From NCBI GenBank assembly GCA_900491605.1, contig UESW01001666.1, positions 310,001 to 374,000 on the forward strand: a stretch of DNA of 64,000 bases. Direction: 5' to 3'. The notes under the pieces were generated by a model, which made no database searches, was not told where the DNA came from, and worked only from the letters and a program-made list of their open reading frames with translations. The stretch's first letter is position 1. Every line of letters begins with the position of its first letter. This DNA comes from Calamus simplicifolius. Taxonomy: Eukaryota; Streptophyta; Magnoliopsida; Arecales; Arecaceae. The translations under genes and the position numbers were made by a program. Of the stretch, positions 10,991 through 24,174 are shown one piece after another.

Positions 10991-12576
10991 TGAGAGCAGG
11001 TAAAAAGATAAACAAGTCAGCATAAGATGATACTTTTCGACTCATTCATAGCCAAGCAAAACCTTGAAAACCCTTTTTGTTGCATGGTGCCAACCAATTG
11101 TTGAATAACTCAAGAACATCTCCATCAAACCTCGGCATAGAAACCGGGGACCCTGCAAGGACTCTGCTAAGAAAGAGCTATATATATGAGTACTTTCTCC
11201 CTCAAAAACCTGATCTCCTTCTCCCTCAAAGACCTGATCTCCCTTGGTAACTTTCCCCATGGTTCCAATAGTTAGATAATACAAAGTTACGACCTTACTA
11301 GACTCCATCAACCGGAAAGAGAAAGAGGGAAAAAGGGAAGGAACACTTATCAATGACTATACCATTCAAGCTTATGCAGCAACACAAACGCATTACTCTT
11401 GGAGCAAAAAGTTGAAAGTTCAAATCCTTAGAGGGAGTATAGATTGCTGTCAAAAAGAAGCCAGTACAAGGTAAATATCTGACGTACGTATGAATGTGAC
11501 TAGTTGAAAGGTGAGTTTCTATGGTTTGTTTTGCCTTCGGGAGATCATAGAAGTTGAAAGCTCAATCAGAACTTTGCACATGCAATGAAAGTAGAGGAGT
11601 ACTAGAAAGATAAAATGTATGTGCATAGCAATTTCAGATAAGCTAGCAATCTTTTTCTCATTTCTTTTGAGAAAACATTAGCAGGTTTTCATTAAGCTAA
11701 AATTGGGTCATTTTCAGTGCCTCGAGAGACATGGTGCTGAACACACAAAAGGGTAGTCCACCATTTAAGATCCAAAGAAAGTACAAGTAGAATGACAAGA
11801 GCTCCACCCTGACAAGTTGAATGATAATGATCATGTTACTTCTTTACCATATTCTCTAAAACAATAAATAAGTATAGGAGTACAATGAACAGCTTAGACA
11901 TTCCATGCATAGGAGAGAACAGCTTTGACATAAAAAGGCTCCTTCACTTCATTATATGAACTTTGAACAATCTAGATATGAGCTACATGGACCACTGAAC
12001 AATTTAAAACACCAATTCAAGTATAAATTGGAACTTAATGTGTTCAAGAGGTTCATATCAAAATATTAATGATAAAACTTAAGTAGTTTACCATTCCAAT
12101 TCAATACCTCTGTGGCAGTTCCTAACTGAAAGAAGTGGCAGCATGATCTTTTATCAAATTTGTCAAGCTAACTACTGCATTCTGACTCGAGGACAAAAAC
12201 AGTTTTTTCTGTATTGAATAATTATGATATACTAGAGGAGCGGATTATTGATAACATCATCACCCAATTATCCTTGAAGTCTGTATCGACACTCTTAAGA
12301 GTGACACTAAAAATTAAAACCAGATGAAATGAGAAATAAACAGAACGGATGAACCAAAGAGCAGAAATACAAACCACTTTCATCAAAAACAGAACAAAAT
12401 GCCAGTTAAATCATAAACTGAAAAATGGCAGAAGACAATAGAACTTAAACAGCATAATGAAGACAGAATTAACTCTCTTCATAGAGAGAAACAAACATCC
12501 AAACGATCCAACAGAAATGTCTTAGAAAACTTTTATAGCTTGAGATGAAAATAGCTTAAAGAAAAGCACTCACAAT
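10991..12576. other. intergenic or intronic, no gene recognised
   Basis: Contains a 104-codon open frame on the minus strand (11,042-11,353) with an internal duplicated GDQVFEGE from a 21-bp DNA duplication near 11.21 kb. It has no recognisable family, so I do not call it a gene. The remainder is AT-rich and carries no motif. Confidence 0.3.
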
Positions 12577-15500
12577 TTAGGATGCTTTCTTGGTAGAAGG
12601 AAAAGCAGATAAAAACTCTTCATCTTCAACAAAAAGTTGCAAGTTTTCAGAAAGCAGTAGATAGTCAGAGCATCCATGTCAAAACCCAAAATCCACCCAA
12701 TCCGGATCAGCTTGAAAAGATCATCAATCAGGTTAGTTGAATCCCACAACACACCTTTGGATATTGTTTTTGCAAAAAGTGTAGCAAATTCTAAAGCACC
12801 CTTCGGATCCGGACCACCTGCCTTCTTGATTACTAGCCTCTGAGAATTCTTCTCCCAGCGAATCATATCTGTTTCTCTCACATTCAGGGACTTTGACCGT
12901 GATGGTACCACAAGGGAATAGCTGATTGTGATTGGATCATCAGTCTCAAATGCATCAAGATCAATAAGAGTCTGTGCAATTTTATGCCTTCTTTCATATG
13001 AAATTCCATGGCTTGGTTTTGCTAGAAAACCCAGAATGAGCTTGATAAGTCCTTTTTTGATAGGACTCTCTGTGGAACTTAAACTCTGAAGTTCAGAATG
13101 TAATTTCAATGGATCTTGACATTTCAGCACAGACTCAGATATAAACTTCACTCCTAAGCTGCTGTAAATCTCATACAATTTGCTTAACGGAATCGATGGT
13201 ATGCTGGGATCTGGGAACCATGCAAACATTGGCTCATCAGGATATGCCCTCTCAAAAATCAACTTCAGTTGGATGTCATCAGGGATGAAGATATCTCTTT
13301 TATCTTGCAACTGTATTCCACTGCCAGCTCCAGGTGCACTCTTTGAAGGAAGCTTTTTCAAAGAATCCGACAACATCTTTTCTAATTCTGTGCTCCAGTT
13401 CTCAATGATATAATCCCAGAAAGAACAGCATTTTGAACACTCTAACTTGCCTTCAGAATCAACTTCCCATTCTTTCCATAATTTTAAGTAGGCATCAGTG
13501 GAAGGTGTCCGCTGTACTTCAAAAGACAAAGAGAAAAAAGAGAGCAACAATTTATCATAGTAATTGTCAAGGACATACAGATGTGATCTGAAAAGTTTAC
13601 TCTTGTCAGAAAGAACACAACTCTGTGGACAAACCCAATCACCCCCTGTGCAGCTTTTATTCGGTATCCATATCCAAGCACTGGATTTGTCTTGTGGCTC
13701 CCATTTGAAGACCCTGAGGTAGTTGTATACTCTTTTAATCACTTCTAGATCAGTATGGGCCTTGAGTGTTTGACCCATCACATTACAACCTTCTGAAACA
13801 TTCACTTTCACTCCCATTGCTTTCAGTTCAGTTTGATATGAGGAAATCTTGCTTCCATAGAAGAGTTCATCAATGAAAGGACCATCACCAACTTCCAGTA
13901 GGGATGACCACTTGGAATCAAAGAGAAGACAATCCTGTGGGCGACGGTAGCCGGTTCGAGTCTTCAGCCAATTAACTTCCTGCATCTTCTTCAGAAAATC
14001 ACTGGTGAAATACCGATTTGATGTCGGAGCCTGCATGGTTCGTATACACTCCAAAGAGAGAACACGCTAGCTGCATTAATTGTATCTGGAACAGTAGGTA
14101 GTTTAAGGCACGAGCTACAAACTGAAATGCTTCACTGTAATCAACTACAACTCCCATCATTTTCAGCACATCCTTGTAAGAGTAAATAGATCCACCATAG
14201 TAACCAGCATCAATGAAAGGAAGGTCAGCAATAGCAGAAATAGGTTGCCACTTATCACCATAGAGAATCGAACCACGAGCAGGTTTGTATCCATGACATG
14301 TAGCAAGCCATTTTTCATCAAACAAGAGCTGCTTGAATTTCTCTTCTGCAGAAAATTGTGTTCCATGGAGACGTTTCAGGCTGGCCAACAATGACAATAC
14401 ATGTGCAGCAGTTAGACTAGAGGAAGAAGCAAGCTTCAGAAACATGGAAGCTATAATTCTCAATGTTTCATCAAACTCCACTATCACCCCAACAGCCTTA
14501 AGTTCAGACCTGAATGTTCTCAATACATCCCCATAGAAGGACTCATCAATCAGTGGAACCTGAGTAATGTGGTATAAGCAATCCCATTTAGGATCTGCAA
14601 GAAAAGCTTCAGCAGGACACTTGTATCCAAGATTGGTCTTCAGCCATTTCTGGCTTTTAATACTGCAGGCAAAGATAGTATTAGAACCCATTTGTTGACA
14701 CACTTCAATCTCAAGATGCCACAGTCCTTTGACAGACCATTTGGCGAGGCAGAAGTATTCGCGATCAAGGGGTACGCTAGCTCCAGATCCACAGCAACGC
14801 CCAATAACTTGAGTTCCTCTTTGTATTGTTTGAGTTTACTTCCATAGTATAAATCATCAACAACAGGATGATTTGTGATGTAGGGAAGAGTTTCGCTTGC
14901 AGAAGGAACAAAGACGGATCCAACAGGAGTTCTGTATCCTTGAGTAGTCTTCAACCAGACTCCTCCTTTCAACTCAGTATAATGTCATCAGTTAAATATC
15001 TGTTGGCTTTTAAATATCGTATGAAATCAAGAAGGGAAATCATGACTTCTTTGGTCAACTCGTAAGAAGAAATAGATGTGATATGTTCAGCAAATATCTT
15101 GCATGCACTCTTGGATCCATGTCTAATTCCAATTGCTTTAAGTTCTTCTTTGTATGAACTGATCTTGTACTCATAATACTCTTCATCAATAGCATGCAGA
15201 TCAAGCCAAAAGTGCTTATTTTGTGAAAATGGGATCACCTTTGTTATCTGATAGGAAACACTGGACAGGAGAGCAGTAACCAGAGCTCGTCTTCAACCAC
15301 CTCCCTTCTCTTATGCTTTTCAAGAATCTATTATTCTTCAATGCGCCCGTATTCCGTAAATGCCGAATCCAATTAAGAAGCAGGAAAGCTTTCTCCACTG
15401 ATAGTGGAGAATCAGCAACTGCCAGTTCTGCATCTGGGGGACATAATGCAGGAAGGTCTGACGCCTTCAGATGTTCTTCTACAAAGCCTTTCAGCTTATT

Positions 15501-17320
15501 CTTCAGCATATAATCACCAGCAAAAGAGCCTGCCGAGAAGTAGTCCTCGGATAATTCTATATAGCGCCCATCAAAGGGATTTGAACCCATCAGCCTCACC
15601 CAGTTACTGCCAGGTGCAGGCACAAGAACTGCAGACTTTTTCATGGTTACAGTTCCATCTTTGGCAATGACTGGAACATGGCTACAAATGGTAGGAGAAA
15701 GCCCTGCTAATATAGTTATTCAAGAGAGAGCAGCTCAGAAAATGACTGAAGGATAACACAAGATTTCTGTCCCTTACGTTCACAAGATTGCTTGCTATGG
15801 AGTAAGCAAACTCGTACACTGTAATAGCTTCCACCCCTGCATAATGTTTGAACCATGACTCCAAAGAATCATTCCTGCTTTTTCTCAAAGTAGATATTAG
15901 AGCATGAGGCAAAACATAGAAACCACCAAAGCACTTGAATTCTAAGTTCCACTTGTTGATCCAAACATGTTGCCCGTCATCCCAAGCTAAACGTAGCTTA
16001 TGAGTCGAAGCCTTTGCAGCCACACCAATACTACACAGTGAAATTTTGCCAAGATGATTGACATATCTCAACAGAGGAACGTCTTCCATGTTACCACGGG
16101 CAAAACCCCTGCTCCAATTATCAGCAAGGAAGCACAAGAGGTCCACGTACACATTATCCTCTGATTGCACTGCAAGGCCACAACCTTGAATGCAATTCGC
16201 ATACCAGCTATAGTCGACAAGGTGAACTCCTAAAAACTTAAGTCCTTCATCAAACCTCGAAATATCTGCATCAGAATGTAGAACATATGTTCCATGAGAA
16301 GATATGCCTTTCAAGGATACTCCTTGTCTCTTCAACTTCAGCAGGATTTCCCAGAAGACTGGTAACAACCTTCCAACCTCACAGGGCTTGCGAAACATCA
16401 CTTGCTCAGAAAATGTTTCACATGGCATGATGCATTCTGAGAGGATCTTTGTTTTGATTTCTTGCCTCACAACATTAAGTTCTGCAAATGGGGATTCTCG
16501 AACTGGCAGGAACTCAAACATATGGGTAATTGATGATATTGGAGCATCCCCTCTAGACTTGGCTATGGATGATAAAGCATTGACAAATGCTGAAGAAACA
16601 CAGTGGAGAATTCCCTTGTTCCATTTGTTGTCCAATAATATGGTTTCTCTTGAAGAGGTGAGGAGGAAATCTGCCTGAATTATGAAAGGAAAATTGGTGA
16701 CCATCTCAGTTGGAAGAAAGGCATAAACACCAGCTGAAGAACCCCCCCTCCTAAGGCGATCACCAAAAGGAAATGCAAGCGAAACCACCCACTCGTCTAC
16801 ATCCTTCCTCACTTCTACTCTACTCTCAGCCATCACAGGAAATCTCTGCCTCCACATGTAATAGTTGCACTGATCAGAGCTTCCATCTTCTTCAGCAGAA
16901 AGAAAGACTATATGGGAATCTGCATCGATATCCTTTCTTGTTGCAAAATTTCTTTCACTGGTGATTGAAATTGATGAAACATTGTCAGCAGTCTGAGGAT
17001 CATCATTGCTTTCACGAACAGAGGCATGCTTTATCTTTGATAAAAACAGCAAAAGTTCAGGGTGAAGGCTTGAGAGTTGCTTCTTCACAGCTTCCACCTT
17101 TTCACGCTTTAAAGGTAGAACAATGGTTGTCATTGGGAGATCTTTAGCCAAACCATAGGCTTTGTGTATATCAGTCACAGTGGGATTTGAATCAACCCAC
17201 TGAGGGACTATGTAACCAATATCGCAATCTGGGATGGCTCTTCAGTGAACTTTATCTGATAGCCGTTGCTGAATATGTAAGGTTGGGAGGTTACAAGAAA
17301 CACACTCTTGAACCCAATCC

Positions 17321-18342
17321 CTGCATAGGAGGGGGTCAAGCTGAGTTCAAAATGTACATAGATCAAATATATGCATACATATATGACATGGCATTAGCTC
17401 TTTCAAATTTAAGATGTTCAAATGAATGATTACTTAGATGGTCTATTCAGAAAGAAGCACAGGATGAAATTGTGTTAAAGAATGAATAAGTTAAAAAAAG
17501 AAAAAAAAATGATAGATTTTTCTGCTTAATTATCAATTCAGCATAAAAGTGTTGGGGGTTAAATCATGTTTTAGATTTATGCGAATGTAATGTAAGAAAT
17601 TGATGTGTAAGTTCTGATCATGTTTTAGATTTATGCGAATGTAATGCATGAAATTGATGTGTAAGTTCTGAAGTTCATTTTTATATGCAAAGCAACTGAG
17701 AATATATGATAATTTGATTAAAAATATGATGGACTCAGAAAGGTTAGTTTCACGTTTATTAATTTGAATGCGTATGCTAAAATTTGATAAATTTTGGTCC
17801 TCCAATGTAGAGCTGAAAGATAGAATTAGGCAGAAAACTATTGGCAGAAAAATAATAAGTATTACAAACTAATAGGTAAATAATATTAGGTAAAATGTTA
17901 CTTTTCAACATTGTTTGATCGGTAGATTATTTTAACTCACAATTACTTAACCGTATATCATTTATTCTATTCACATTCTTAGTCAGTTTAGCAACAAACT
18001 AGAATTCACCATCAAGATGCTACACTTCGCTTGCTATGTTGCCTTAAAGGTACTGCAAGGTATCCCTTTATCTTCTTTCAACTCGCTTGCTTGCGTTGCC
18101 CAAGGACCAAAGCAGAATACTAGGCCATGGTTATTACAGAATGTAAATTACAATGGTAAGTTTTTACTTCATAGTTTTGGTGTTAATCATATATAACCAA
18201 TCCAGTATTTCATGAACACACCAAACAGATCAGAGGTCTATTTGTGTGTGTATAATTTGACAACTGAACCGTTTTAGCAACAAGAAACCAAAGACACTAT
18301 GACGACAAATTTCTAGTTAAATTGGACAGCCAAGACACTTAC
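17321..18342 (-). other. HATPase intron 2
   Basis: Bounded by donor AAG/GTAAGT (18,342) and acceptor CTATGCAG (17,321). The flanking codons join in phase to make the EKGIGFKSV ATP-binding motif, which supports both splice sites. It holds a 54-bp tandem duplication. Confidence 0.85.
17563..17672. repeat. 54-bp tandem duplication in HATPase intron
   Basis: Two adjacent copies of a unit beginning TCATGTTTTAGATTTATGCG and ending GTGTAAGTTCTGA. They differ at only about two positions, so the duplication is recent. Confidence 0.9.
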
Positions 18343-18885
18343 CTTTCTCCCCAACAAAACCTTCACGTCTCCTCCCCTTCTTGGTTGATCGGCCAACGCT
18401 GCAAATAGATTCGATGTTCCTCTTAGAGAACCCGACCTCATTGTTAAAAACCAACAGGGTTGCCAAAGCACCAGTGCGGGTGATGTCTTGAGATATGATG
18501 ACAAATTCCAGAGATGGGTCTACCTCGGCTGGGTACGCATTATCTTCAGCATTCTGTGAATAAAAAATAAGGAAGACGAATGAACAAACAGCATCTAGTA
18601 GGAAGTATTTAATCAACCATGTAAGGTTTGAAGGCTAATTAACAGATGAAATCGAAATAGCATAGAACATGGCGAGATTGATAGATTAGATTTGAAGAGT
18701 TGCAGTGCAATGAATACCTGGATGAGCTCCATGAGGAAGTGTACGTCCTTGGTGTAGAGCTCGGCAGACAGAGATCTGACGGCATGGTGAAGGTCTTCTG
18801 TTAAGGGGTTGGGTTCTCCCCCTATGGAGAACTTCACCGTCCTTATCTCTTCGATGTGTTGTCTCGCTAATGCAGTGGCAGCCAT

Positions 18886-20904
18886 TCTTCAAGTTGCTGG
18901 ATGAGAGCTCGATCCACGATATGGTGTGAAGTTGTAGTTATTTATATATATAGCTTGTTTTTCCTTTCCTTGGCCTTTAAGTATTCTACTTCTCGAGACC
19001 AAAAGTTTTGGAAAAATGAAAGCAGTCCGCACGTTAAAAAATGGGTAACCTTTTGGATTCTTCAATGGGAGGAAAACGATACGCTTGGAACGACAAGATG
19101 ACTTTGATTCATTAAATTTCTCGTTCCTTTCCCAACGAAGGAAGGAATGAAAAATCTTTAATTCATTAAAAAAAATATATTTTTTAACTCATAATTACTA
19201 TTCATATTTAATTTTTAAAAAATTTAAAGATTTAAGATAGAATGCATGGTGCCCGTGAGTCGTTTCAGAACCTGGATGCATAAACGAGAAGAAATGATAA
19301 TCTTGGGAAGGACAAAATGGCTCAGCGAATGGCGGAAGGGAGCTGTGCCGCATAACGAGGCGACGCGAATGGCGGAAGGGAGCTGACTGTTGAGTGACCT
19401 TTTTCAGAGTAATTTTCCGAGCCATCGTAGCTTTCTCACGGAAACTTGCTCCCCTGTTTTCACTTGTGAGTACCAAAGCTCTCGCATCATTCTCTCATGG
19501 CTTCTCGAAGGGACTGCACCAAAGAGATTGCAAGCTCTCACCTTTCCACCTCCAGAAGAAACCCCAGCGCGCTTCTGGTGGATTTCATTCGGTCTTTTGA
19601 GAGGACGGGAGCTGCGGTCTCGTCCAAAGACGCGATTTTCTCAAGGAGTTAGTTCTGGTAATCCTTTGCCCCAGTCATGAGAACCCTTTTATTTTCTTCT
19701 TTGCTTTATTCTTCTTCTTAGAGATTAAGAGAAACCTAGGCACTCGTACAAGTTTAGTTGGAAAAGATCTATCCTCATTTTGAGGAGGTAATGAGTTCAA
19801 GGTGGGTACTCAAGATGGAATTCAGGAATCTGGATGATTGTCTCATCGCCTGGATTGCCCAAGCAGTTGGCTTCCTGAATGGATTCCATGTTGGTTTCTT
19901 CTCAGGAGCTGGATTTATTTGAGAACTTTGATATTCACATCCTTCTAATTCTCTGCAAAGAAAAAACAATCTTCTTTTAACTAGATTACTTACTTTGGAA
20001 GTAGAGATAGGTAGGGTTTCTAGATGCAATTGCTTGATATTATGATGTGGGCATCGTTGAGTCAGGGGGTTGAGAATAAACATTATAATATTGGGGCAGG
20101 TTGTTATGCTTTCTGGTGAAAACAGTGTCAGCATTGGAAATACTGAAAATTTTAGAAAAATAAATGGAAATATAGACTAGAAATATGATGGAGGAACTAT
20201 TACAGCTTTATTCTCCTATAGAATGCTTTTGCAACATATTATTCAATAATTACAATTTGGGAAAAAATTGTGATTTATGATATCAAGGGGCTCATCAATC
20301 AGAAAAACACCAAAATTGTACATATTTGAGTGGTAGGATTTGGTTATGAACTAATTGGCCTGTCATGTGGTGATGATCTAAAAGGTTGATTCCATTTTGA
20401 TTTAGTCTAGTTATTGAAAGTAATAATCATAACTTCTAAACTGTAGGGGTCTACCCAGAAATTAATCTCGGGCTGCTCTCTTGCCTTTATTTTTGAAATT
20501 TAATTTCAAGTTTTTGTAAACAAGTTACTGATCTCATAAGTTACACTATTCTGAAGTTCAATGGGTATTTTGAAGCATTGCACTGGGTGGCCTCATTACC
20601 TTCCTCTCCTCTGGCGTTTCGTCTAATATCCTTGAAGCTTGAGGGAATTGTCCCTTCTTGTTCTTCTCTCTTTTGATGGAATCCTTTTCATTTTATTAAT
20701 GAATCATTTTTGGGCTCCCCATCTTTTACATCAGAAAGGGTGAAATTGCTTTTCTACACAACTCTTTTATGGTTTGGATGTCAACATCCTATTCATGTAA
20801 TGTTCACTAATTTGCATGCATATGTTTGCACTTTCTCCCTTATCTTTTGATGAAGATATTTAGCTTTTTTATGTGTTTTGTGCATAGCTGTGATATAATT
20901 GCAG
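18886..20904. other. intergenic region between two divergent HATPase sequences
   Basis: Should hold the minus-strand gene's promoter; a TATA-like TTTATATATATAG lies at about 18,940-18,952. A 21-bp direct repeat (GCGAATGGCGGAAGGGAGCTG) occurs at about 19,325 and 19,367. A short open stretch at 19,390-19,680 has a serine- and phenylalanine-rich, transit-peptide-like composition but no ATG start and is not called. No first exons for the plus-strand copy were found here. Confidence 0.4.
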
Positions 20905-23605
20905 ATATCTCGGAGGATCTCTATTTGGAAATTTTATGTTTTCTAGCTGACAACTGGGTAGATTATTTTGCATGCAGTTTCATTGGTGATGTTCCTATGG
21001 TCAAGTACTTCAATCAGTACGGGAAGGTAACTTTGTGTAGTATTGACATGTCTCAAAATGGAGGTTGTAAAATATGCATGTCATCTGATTATAAGTATGG
21101 CCTTTGGCTTTCTGTGTGGAACAATGAACTCAAGGGTGCATCAGATATCTTCTTTCTACCTGAATTTACACTGAGCATTAGAGACATTCCCTAACGAAAG
21201 AAGTTGTCTTCTTGGATGCATGAACAACTGGGCATTGAAGATATCTCTGTGCATGATTTCAGCTATATGGTTCTGTGTAATTTGAAGAAGACAAATGACA
21301 GAGACCTTATAGTTGGATTCACACACTTCTTATGCAGCTCTTTATCAAAAGGGTATCTCACTGAAGAGTTTGTTTCTGCACTCTGTGAGTCGATGTGCCT
21401 GTTGTTGATGAACGTGGGAAAGTAATTGTGGCTATGGTTGGAGATCTTGTGCCTGCATCAGCAAGCAAGTGGGTAGAATCAGCAGGGACAAGCCTCTGGA
21501 CTGGAGGGAGTTGCACTGAATTGGGAGAAGACTACTTGCACTGTGGACACTTTTCTGGTGAACATGTGGAAAAGTAGAATATTAGCCTTCCTGCAAAGAT
21601 TCCTCAATGCTCTAGATATACCTGAAGTGTACCCTCCTGATGCTGATTTGCCAACAGCTTCTTCGCATTTATCAGGAGAACATGCACTTTTGCTACTAAA
21701 ATGGGTAAAGAAATCAACGACTTATGGTATAGGATTGCCTGGCAGGTTCTTTAAAGAGCATATGAGAAGGAAAATGGTTGAAAACCAGTTTGGGTTTCAA
21801 GTCTCCTTCTGAATCATTTGTATTCACATCCCAGTGGGGTTCTCTTCTATGTGTTGGCAGTGCCATTGAAGATATTCCTTTAGTTGATGAAAAGTTCTAT
21901 GGCAGTCAGATTACTGCATACCAGAATGAGTTAAACAGCTTGGGGTGGTCTCTGATGTTGAAGACTGTTGCTTGTTTACTGCTCATAGGCTTATCTCAGC
22001 AAATACTATCTCATCACTGACAAAAGACTCTGTTATTTCGCTACTAAGGTTAATTAGATATATGGCTGAGAAGAATATAGCATTTGAGGAGATCCTGAGA
22101 AGTTTTCAAGAGGAAAAATGGCTTATGACCTCGAAGGGATGTAGGTCTCCACTTGGGTCTGTAATGTTTAATGCAGAGTGGGAAGTTTTTCGGCAAATTG
22201 CTGATCTTCCTTTTGTGGATGAGGCATATTATGGGAAGGAAATCTGCTGCTATGAAAATGAGCTTAAGTTGTTGGGGGTTGCAGTGGGATTTGATAAAAG
22301 CTATGAGCTTATTATGGAAAATTTAGATTGCCTGCTTGCATGCCTGCTCTAACAGTTAACAGCTTTATTCTAATATTGGAATGCATTCGGCATTCAAGTT
22401 CATCATCTCATTTTATCGGTACATTAAGGGAACAAGAATGGATAAAAACTGATCTTGGATATCGGTCTCCAAATGAATGTTTCTTGTTTGATTCAGGATG
22501 GGGATGCCTTTTGCATTGGGCTGGTGTTCCAGTTATTGATGAGTCTTTCTATGGGAACCATACAAGGTCATATGCTGATGAATAAAAAGAGCTGGAGTGC
22601 TGGTTGCATTTGAGGATGCCTGCAACAATGTCATTAATCATGTTAAGTTGCTCCTGCAGCCTCCAATTTTAACAAAACAATCATCCATTTCACTCCTTCA
22701 ATCTTGTAAGCAACTAAGGGAAAATGGTTACTCCTTGTTTGGTAAGCTCAGAGAGTGCATATCACAGGAAAATTGGCTAAAAACTCGCCTTGGTTTTAGA
22801 TCACCTAGTGAATCTGCTATCTATATTTATGGATGGGAGCCCTTATCTCAAATTGCTGATATTCCATTTCTTGATGCAAGTTATTATGGAGAAAGCATTT
22901 ATTCATATGTAGATGAACTTAGCTTTATTGGTGTCACGGCTGATTCTTTTAAGGCATTTCATCTTCTTGTTGCTGGATTTAAGTTTCCCAAACATAAATC
23001 TCAGATAACGGCTGCCGTCGTCATTTCATTGTTGGAATGTGTCAAATACCAAATGGAGAAGTCTCCAGAAGAGCCTTTGCCTGCTGAATTCTTGAGATGC
23101 ATAAGATCAAAGAAATGGCTTAAAACATATATGGGCTATAGCTCTCCACTGAAGAGCCTCCTGTATGATTCTGAATGGGATTCTGTTCTGGAAAAGAAGG
23201 ATGCTCCATTCATTGATGAGTCATTTTATGGGTCTGATATTGCCTTATATTGGAAAGAGTTGAGTTCCAGAGGAGTTAAGAGTTAGAGTTGGGAGTGGGT
23301 GTCGATTGATAGCGCACTGTCTCAGATTTCATACAGATTTCTCTGCAATTGTTAGAATATATTGATACCTGCTAAGTTTTAACTGGGAGCCAGAAGCAGA
23401 AGAGAAATCTGAATGCTGGATTTGGATTCCTAGTGAGATTGAAGCTGCTGGAGAATGGGTAAGCAGCAAAGATTGCATTCTTCATCAAGAGGATAACATA
23501 TCTAACTCCACTGCAAGAGTGCTAGAGAGGTATTATGACAAAAATTTGCTTCCTTTCTTTAGTACAGCTTTGGAAATTGGACCACACCCTAGAAGCTATC
23601 AATAG
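20905..23605 (+). pseudogene. second HATPase-family copy, truncated and frameshifted
   Basis: Starts after a splice acceptor (ATAATTGCAG) with ISEDLYLEILCFLADNW, the counterpart of VYVDLLCFLADNW in the minus-strand copy. It follows the same order: the linker (MHEQLGIEDISVHDFSYMV), SKWVESAGTSLWTG, then five modules of the WLKT.LGYRSP / FIDESFYG type (about 21.78, 22.11, 22.44, 22.78 and 23.12 kb), then CWIWIPSEIEAAGEWV near 23.42 kb. It ends at a stop at 23,603. The N-terminal ATPase domain and the last 300 or so residues of the other copy are missing. At least six frameshifts occur (for example near 21,400, 21,570, 21,800, 21,960, 22,340 and 22,590). Divergence between the copies is substantial, so this is an old duplication. 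Confidence 0.8.
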
Positions 23606-24136
23606 AAATAAGTTTTTGTTGTAGAATCATGACTTGGGTTCTCTTGTTTTAATTTTTAGTTTTGGTGATGCTTGACTGCATCTTTGGAATCAAATAATTG
23701 TAAATATTCGGTGTATTTTATGATTTTGCATAATGGTTCCACCATTATAATGACTCCAAATTTCTTGATAGACAACTATGCACTGAATTTTGCATAAGAT
23801 AACCAATTTTATATGTATGAGATGGGTGGCCTTCATATTGGCTGGACCACTCCAGTTTATTTGTAAGAGCTCTGAAAACACTACTGTGCATTGAAGCTTG
23901 TTATCCCATATCCCATTTAAAAAGATTGCTTCACCTAACCGTCCTCTCAAAAGAAGGATTATTATCCCTTCAAACAGAATGGTACAGCCATGTTCATGGA
24001 AGAGAATTTGCTCTATGTTTGCTTAAGCCTGTGAGAAATGAGCATCAGATGGTTATTTTGGACGTTTCGTATCTGTCTACCTCACTTCATTTCTTTTGCA
24101 GCTTTTTTAATTCAGTGCTGTAATTTCATATAATTC
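23606..24136. other. no gene recognised
   Basis: Lies between the second HATPase copy and the truncated left end of Copia-3. Frames are short and no motif was seen. Confidence 0.3.
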
Positions 24137-24174
24137 AGGCAAAGAAAGGAACAGGGAGCAGAAGAGATGAAAGT

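Larger units (their letters stand above)
12577..18885 (-). pseudogene. HATPase-domain (NO VEIN-like/HSP90-like ATPase) gene, frameshifted
   Basis: Plant paralogue of the NO VEIN-like family: an N-terminal GHKL ATPase domain followed by long repeated modules. Exon 1 (18,718-18,885) starts MAATALARQHIEEIRTVKF and ends GAGCTCATCCAG/GTATTC. Exon 2 (18,343-18,553) joins to give the ATP-binding N-box ELIQNAEDNAYP and ends AGAAAG/GTAAGT. Exon 3 (17,320 to 12,577) begins in phase with GIGFKSVFLVTSQPY, the glycine box. The C-terminal half has five modules of about 100 residues, each WLKT-x-GY..P, then FIDE.FYG, then a Y..EL...GV ending. The natural stop follows LSAFPSTKKAS near 12,580. Single-base shifts lie near 17,237, 15,692, 15,235, 14,970, 14,705, 14,057-14,105 and 12,655, yet the frames between them are clean (two near 500 codons). 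This suggests recent decay or uncorrected sequencing indels. Confidence 0.85.

Noticed and set aside
11042..11353. 104-codon frame on the minus strand downstream of the HATPase gene
   Set aside because: No homology recognised; contains a simple internal duplication; no splice or start support.
13180..16678. several plus-strand frames (for example 16,304-16,678)
   Set aside because: Shadows antisense to HATPase exon 3.
19390..19680. 96-codon frame, possible transit peptide
   Set aside because: No ATG at the start, no splice signals found, no family recognised.
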